From contig JAFGDF010000151.1 of assembly GCA_016932235.1 (NCBI GenBank), positions 1-47,262 of the forward strand: a DNA stretch of 47,262 bases, given 5' to 3'. A model generated the notes under the pieces. The model was not told the DNA's origin and searched no databases. It saw only the letters and a program-made list of their open reading frames with translations. The translations under genes were made by a program, and so were the position numbers. Every line of letters starts with the position of its first letter. The stretch's first letter is position 1. This stretch comes from Deltaproteobacteria bacterium (GTDB lineage Bacteria; Desulfobacterota; DSM-4660; Desulfatiglandales; HGW-15). Of the stretch, positions 43,985 to 47,262 are shown one piece after another.

Positions 43985-45046
43985 TTATGCTATATTGTAA
44001 CTGTATTCGAGCCTGTATATCTCGGCTAGGGTGAAAAAAATCGTCATGATTAACGGGCCGTATATGATTCCCAAGATTCCGAACAGTTTAAGACCGCCGA
44101 GAATTCCAATAAAAATCAGGATTGAATTCATCTTCATGCCCTTGCCGATAAGGCGGGGTTTAATGAGATATTCTATTATGGAACTGTATAAGATGTTATA
44201 CAAAAGATATCCAAATCCGATTGAGATCTTCCCCTGGACGAGAAATATTAAGGTCGCTGGAATGAAAATCACGGAAGCGCCTATTATCGGCAGAAATGCC
44301 ATGAAACCTATTACCGTTCCCCAGAGAAAAGGGCTCCCCAGCCCGAAGAAGAAAAAGCCAAAACCTCCCAGGATACCCTGAATGATTCCGGAAAGACCGT
44401 TTCCAAAGATTAGGGCTCGGCCCATTTCACGAAATTTTACTAACACCTGTTCCTGCTGCTCGATAGGAAATGGTATCAGTTCAAGTACATACTTTTTAAA
44501 ATGTTCCCCGTCCTTGAAAATGTAATAGATTATCAGCATCATCAGAAAGAAATGGATAAGGAAGCTCAAAATGTTTGACGCGATTGAGCTGAGTTGCCTG
44601 GATAAATAGAGCCCGATGCCTTTTCCTATCTGCGTGGCAAGTTCCCCTATTTTTTCAGGACTTAATTCTATATTCGCGATTTCCCCGGCTCTTCTTATTC
44701 GTTGCGCCCATAGGGAATCGCCCGAAAGACCTGCCTGTATTTTTTGAAGAGATACGGAACTTCTTGTCCTTGCATAGAAATCGAATGCCTCGTTGGAGAG
44801 GGTACCGATAAAGCCGCCTACAGGAATAATCAATACAAGCAGGATAAAAAAGGTCATTACGATTGAAGCGGTCTTTTCTTTCCACTTAAAAAGATTCTTG
44901 ACTCGGGAATATATGGGATAAAAGGCGCTTGCGATCAGAAAGGCGAGAATAATAGCGGATATATATGCCCAGAAAAGATAAAAGAGAAGAATGAGGAATC
45001 CTAGAAGGATAGACAGAAATAATTTAGAAATGAAACCCTTTTCCAT
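43985..45046 (-). CDS. AI-2E/PerM-family transporter
   Basis: A 353-residue inner-membrane protein with about eight membrane segments, starting with FLSILLGFLILLFYLFWAYI. The family segments GLSGIIQGILGGFGFFFFGL and FLWGTVIGFMAFLPIIGASV and the late GGLKLFGILGIIYGPLIM are present. Members include TqsA, which exports the signal AI-2, and sodium-proton antiporters, so the substrate is uncertain. First gene of a pair with fbp. Confidence 0.9.
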   Translation of the reverse strand: MEKGFISKLFLSILLGFLILLFYLFWAYISAIILAFLIASAFYPIYSRVKNLFKWKEKTASIVMTFFILLVLIIPVGGFIGTLSNEAFDFYARTRSSVSLQKIQAGLSGDSLWAQRIRRAGEIANIELSPEKIGELATQIGKGIGLYLSRQLSSIASNILSFLIHFFLMMLIIYYIFKDGEHFKKYVLELIPFPIEQQEQVLVKFREMGRALIFGNGLSGIIQGILGGFGFFFFGLGSPFLWGTVIGFMAFLPIIGASVIFIPATLIFLVQGKISIGFGYLLYNILYSSIIEYLIKPRLIGKGMKMNSILIFIGILGGLKLFGILGIIYGPLIMTIFFTLAEIYRLEYSYNIA

Positions 45047-45326
45047 GAAATCTCACTAAGATGTCATATGGTTGTTAATGGAATCTGCCGCGCAAGCCGC
45101 TGGGTATTACGTGAGGGCGGAAAGATTCCTTACAATGCAATCGCAATAATCCATCATTTTCGATAATATAGAAGAGTTGATCCGATTAGTCAAAAATTTT
45201 TTAATGGATCGGGGATGGGTAAAAGTATATGAAAGTCTATTCAATATCGCGGGTTGCAAATCCGGGCAAAAGCTCTTTTTGGCCTGTGGGTCGCAGGACC
45301 TTTGCTTGCCGCCTTCCTTTATGTTT
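45047..45326. other. Intergenic region, nothing recognised
   Basis: The 280 bases between the start of the AI-2E-family gene and the end of the asparagine-synthetase-like gene show no motif-bearing frame, RNA gene or clear terminator. Confidence 0.4.
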
Positions 45327-46808
45327 TTATTTAAAGGGATCCCATCGGACGGTCTGTTGTTCGTAAGAAGGCGGAAAACGCTTTAGAAACTCGTCGTAGT
45401 AATAGAGTTCCTTGAAAGAAGCGAAGGGCAGTCCGTACGCCGCCTTGGGACAATATTTTAACTCTTCGGGATCAATTATTTTAGATATAATATCATCCAT
45501 CACGTCATCCATGCCTGTTCCCATGGCAAAGCGCAGCTTTTCTCGATTTGCGATCCGTTCAGGGAGCATGTCCCTGAATGCCTCTCTGAGGATGTATTTC
45601 TCGGTCTGCTTTTCTCCATATATCTTCCATGACATGGGGATTTTCTTGCTGAAGGCCACGACCCTGGTGTCAAGAAATGGTGTCTTATAAACTACGGCAT
45701 TGGCCATCCATGCGCGGTCAAGACGTCTCAAGGCCGTATTGTAGGCGATATCGAGGAGTTTTTGAGCGAGTCGTTCTCTTTCTTCGTTGCTCGTGACTTT
45801 AGGGTTTTTAAGCACCATCCGGTATCCGCCGAATAATTCATCAGCGCCCTCACCGACAAGAACCGCATTGGAATATTCTTTTACTTTACGGGAGACGAAG
45901 TAGTTGGAAATGATCCCGGATATGCAGTCTTCGTCAAAGCTTTCGAGATACCAGACTGCCTCAGGCAGGAAATCGATTATATCATCCTCGGTAATTTCAT
46001 AGATATGGTGCTCCAGTCCAAGGAAATCGGCCATGAGCTTTGCATTTTCCAGGTCAGGTCCAGGCGCTTTCTGCACCGTACCTGTAAAAAGGTGAATATC
46101 AGGATTGAACTCCTTTGCAATGGCTGCAATGATAGAGCTGTCCAGCCCTCCGCTGAGAGAAACGGCATTCGCATCATCCATTCTTCTCCTTACCGCTTCA
46201 ATGATCAATTCTCTTAATATTGCAGCAGCGTCTTCGAGATCCGCCGGTTCGGGCACGTCGGGAGAGTATGCGTCAAAGGATTTCATACCCTTTTTAGAAC
46301 TGTAAACATGCCCCGGAGGTAACTCTTCAATGTTGAACCGCACATGGTCTTCAAGCGCCTTCATCTCGGTGCTGAAATAGAAAGTGCCTTTATTAATGCC
46401 GAAGAAGAGAGGCCTCGCGCCGACATGATCCCTCGCAAGGATGACTTCATCATCCTTCTCTATAATAGCGCATGAAAAGCTGCCATCCAGATGTTTGAAA
46501 CAGTCTTTTCCATGATTTATATACATCTCCCTGAAGAGTTCTATATCCCTTTGGCTGTCCTTTCTTTCATTAAAGAGACGACCGTCAAAAAGAATATACG
46601 GCATGTCTTTAAATGAGGTACAATAGGTTCGATCAGGGGCAAGATTGATTTCATTTGCTCCAAGGGCGCCTCTGTCATCGGAAAGGGATCGTATGACAGT
46701 GTTATCGGGCCCCCTATGCCTCATGGCACTCAACATCCTGCCCATCTGCTCAGCGCCGTTAAATTCAATCTTTCCATTTTGTGATATGATCCCTGCTAAA
46801 CTTGCCAT
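45327..46808 (-). CDS. Asparagine-synthetase-like protein lacking the glutaminase cysteine
   Basis: A 493-residue AsnB relative, shorter than AsnB (about 550-630). The N-terminal class II amidotransferase domain is present by fold (MRHRGPDN near 30, ILARDHVGARPLFFG near 125). It begins MASLAGI instead of MCGIAGI, so the catalytic Cys2 is gone, and the NGEIYN motif reads DGRLFN. The synthetase domain is intact: PP-loop VSLSGGLDSSIIAA near 217, GEGADELFGGY near 310 and REKLRFAMGTG near 430. It should activate a carboxylate with ATP but take free ammonia or another amine. Size and lost Cys recall beta-lactam synthetase and carbapenam synthetase. Confidence 0.88.
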   Translation of the reverse strand: MASLAGIISQNGKIEFNGAEQMGRMLSAMRHRGPDNTVIRSLSDDRGALGANEINLAPDRTYCTSFKDMPYILFDGRLFNERKDSQRDIELFREMYINHGKDCFKHLDGSFSCAIIEKDDEVILARDHVGARPLFFGINKGTFYFSTEMKALEDHVRFNIEELPPGHVYSSKKGMKSFDAYSPDVPEPADLEDAAAILRELIIEAVRRRMDDANAVSLSGGLDSSIIAAIAKEFNPDIHLFTGTVQKAPGPDLENAKLMADFLGLEHHIYEITEDDIIDFLPEAVWYLESFDEDCISGIISNYFVSRKVKEYSNAVLVGEGADELFGGYRMVLKNPKVTSNEERERLAQKLLDIAYNTALRRLDRAWMANAVVYKTPFLDTRVVAFSKKIPMSWKIYGEKQTEKYILREAFRDMLPERIANREKLRFAMGTGMDDVMDDIISKIIDPEELKYCPKAAYGLPFASFKELYYYDEFLKRFPPSYEQQTVRWDPFK

Positions 46809-46862
46809 TTTTTCTCCTTTTAATAAATGAAGATTCTCTAATCAAAATTTGATCAGGGTGTC

Positions 46863-46901
46863 ATTGGTATATTAATTTTTCGGTTTAATTATAGTACCAA
46901 T
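46863..46901 (-). repeat. Imperfect 15-bp hairpin in the leader of the asparagine-synthetase-like gene
   Basis: ATTGGTATATTAATT and AATTATAGTACCAAT pair at 12 of 15 positions around the loop TTTCGGTTT. It lies just downstream of the predicted minus-strand transcription start, so it would be in the 5' leader RNA or form an operator. Confidence 0.5.
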
Positions 46902-46918
46902 AATGAATATTTGAACTC

Positions 46919-46947
46919 AAAATATAATAATTAAAATATTATGTCAA
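46919..46947 (-). promoter_or_regulatory. Candidate promoter of the asparagine-synthetase-like gene
   Basis: On the minus strand TTGACA (46942-46947), a 17-base spacer and TATTTT (46919-46924) predict a start near 46912 and a leader of about 100 bases. Confidence 0.5.
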
Positions 46948-47262
46948 GAAACTTTATCCATTGAAGGGGTCTTTCTATAAATAGAAAGACCTGAACTCTT
47001 TTCAAGTGCAGGATTGAGGCATAATCCGGGACTCCGCATCAGTCAGATTCACCTGATGGGTTTTGTTCGTTCCCGGTTCTGGTGGCTTGGGGTTTCTAAT
47101 CCGAGGCTTTTGCTACGGAAGGAAGCATAAGAAAAAGAGTGTTAAACATTCATGGCCCTATAGGCCGCCACAATACATGAAAATAGCGTCATGTGGTCTC
47201 AGAGCCGTGGCCTGGGGAGCCCTTTTTACGGCGAAGACCCGGGTAGCAAAGTCATAGCGCAA

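Larger units (their letters stand above)
46809..47262. other. Leader of the asparagine-synthetase-like gene and window end
   Basis: Apart from the promoter and hairpin listed separately, there is an 11-bp perfect hairpin at 46968-46991 (GGTCTTTCTAT, two-base loop, mirror arm) and a 6-bp repeat CATCAG / CTGATG near 47038-47058. The last 200 bases are more GC-rich; the 64-codon plus-strand frame at 47063-47257 has no family signal, and a structured RNA or element edge is equally likely. Confidence 0.45.

Noticed and set aside
45177..45386. 69-codon plus-strand frame
   Set aside because: It runs into the end of the asparagine-synthetase-like gene on the opposite strand and has no ribosome site.
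47063..47257. 64-codon plus-strand frame at the window end
   Set aside because: It has low-complexity basic composition, no family signal and a GTG-like context; it may belong to a structured element that continues outside the window.
1..47262. CRISPR arrays, prophage genes, restriction or toxin-antitoxin systems
   Set aside because: No regularly spaced repeats and no protein with the relevant domains were seen anywhere in the window.

Overview
The window looks like chromosome of a strictly anaerobic, Gram-negative bacterium of the Desulfobacterota type (the former Deltaproteobacteria: sulfate reducers and syntrophs). This is inferred from the gene mix: a CooC-type nickel ATPase, iron-sulfur flavoprotein-like genes, a FmdE-family protein, a TRAP transporter, an archease-RtcB pair, a UPF0280/ApbE-like protein, LapA-LapB and an AMIN-domain amidase of a Gram-negative envelope. 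No rRNA, tRNA, CRISPR array or prophage was found.

Layout. (1) 1-8.4 kb is a catabolic and transport region: two tandem flavoproteins, a decayed short-chain dehydrogenase, an intact aldehyde dehydrogenase, a decayed TRAP substrate-binding gene, a FmdE-family gene, and a complete TRAP operon dctP-dctQ-dctM on the minus strand. Two of the genes here are broken, so the locus appears to be eroding. (2) 8.6-12 kb is the minus-strand operon cooC-serC-asnS. (3) 12.0-13.3 kb is a Bcr/CflA-type efflux gene behind what looks like a complete transcription attenuator: a consensus promoter, a 15-codon leader peptide, and an intrinsic terminator overlapping the leader. This is the most interesting signal in the window. 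(4) 13.4-17.6 kb holds an uncharacterised 255-residue protein coupled to a DUF2239 fragment, a TraB-family membrane protein, a small unknown protein and a GlmU-like nucleotidyltransferase. (5) 17.7-21.7 kb is one large AddA/RecB-like helicase-nuclease. (6) 21.8-27.8 kb holds the archease-rtcB pair, a zinc-ribbon protein, an exported STI1-like protein, a CBS-domain protein, an M18 aminopeptidase, and a REP-associated (Y1) transposase flanked by 27-base terminal inverted repeats. The element sits in the divergent gap between two operons. (7) 27.8-32.2 kb is a four-gene operon: two uncharacterised genes, cinA and a UPF0280 gene. (8) 32.2-42.9 kb is mostly plus-strand housekeeping: FmdB-type zinc ribbon (minus strand), YfcE-type phosphodiesterase, HIT protein, lapA-lapB-mutS-amidase, a BAX-inhibitor-like membrane protein, a radical SAM protein and a phosphoprotein-phosphatase-like protein. 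(9) 42.9-46.8 kb is minus strand: AI-2E-family transporter with fructose-1,6-bisphosphatase, and an asparagine-synthetase-like protein that lacks the glutaminase cysteine.

Working together: CooC implies a carbon monoxide dehydrogenase/acetyl-CoA synthase elsewhere in the genome, and class I Fbp implies gluconeogenesis. The TRAP operon, aldehyde dehydrogenase and flavoproteins suggest uptake and oxidation of an organic acid or related substrate that the sequence does not identify. LapA/LapB and the amidase serve the envelope; MutS, the helicase-nuclease and RtcB/archease serve DNA and RNA repair. Start codons were moved from the longest open frame where a ribosome binding site, a signal peptide or family length argued for it. 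All family calls rest on reading the protein sequences, without database searches.
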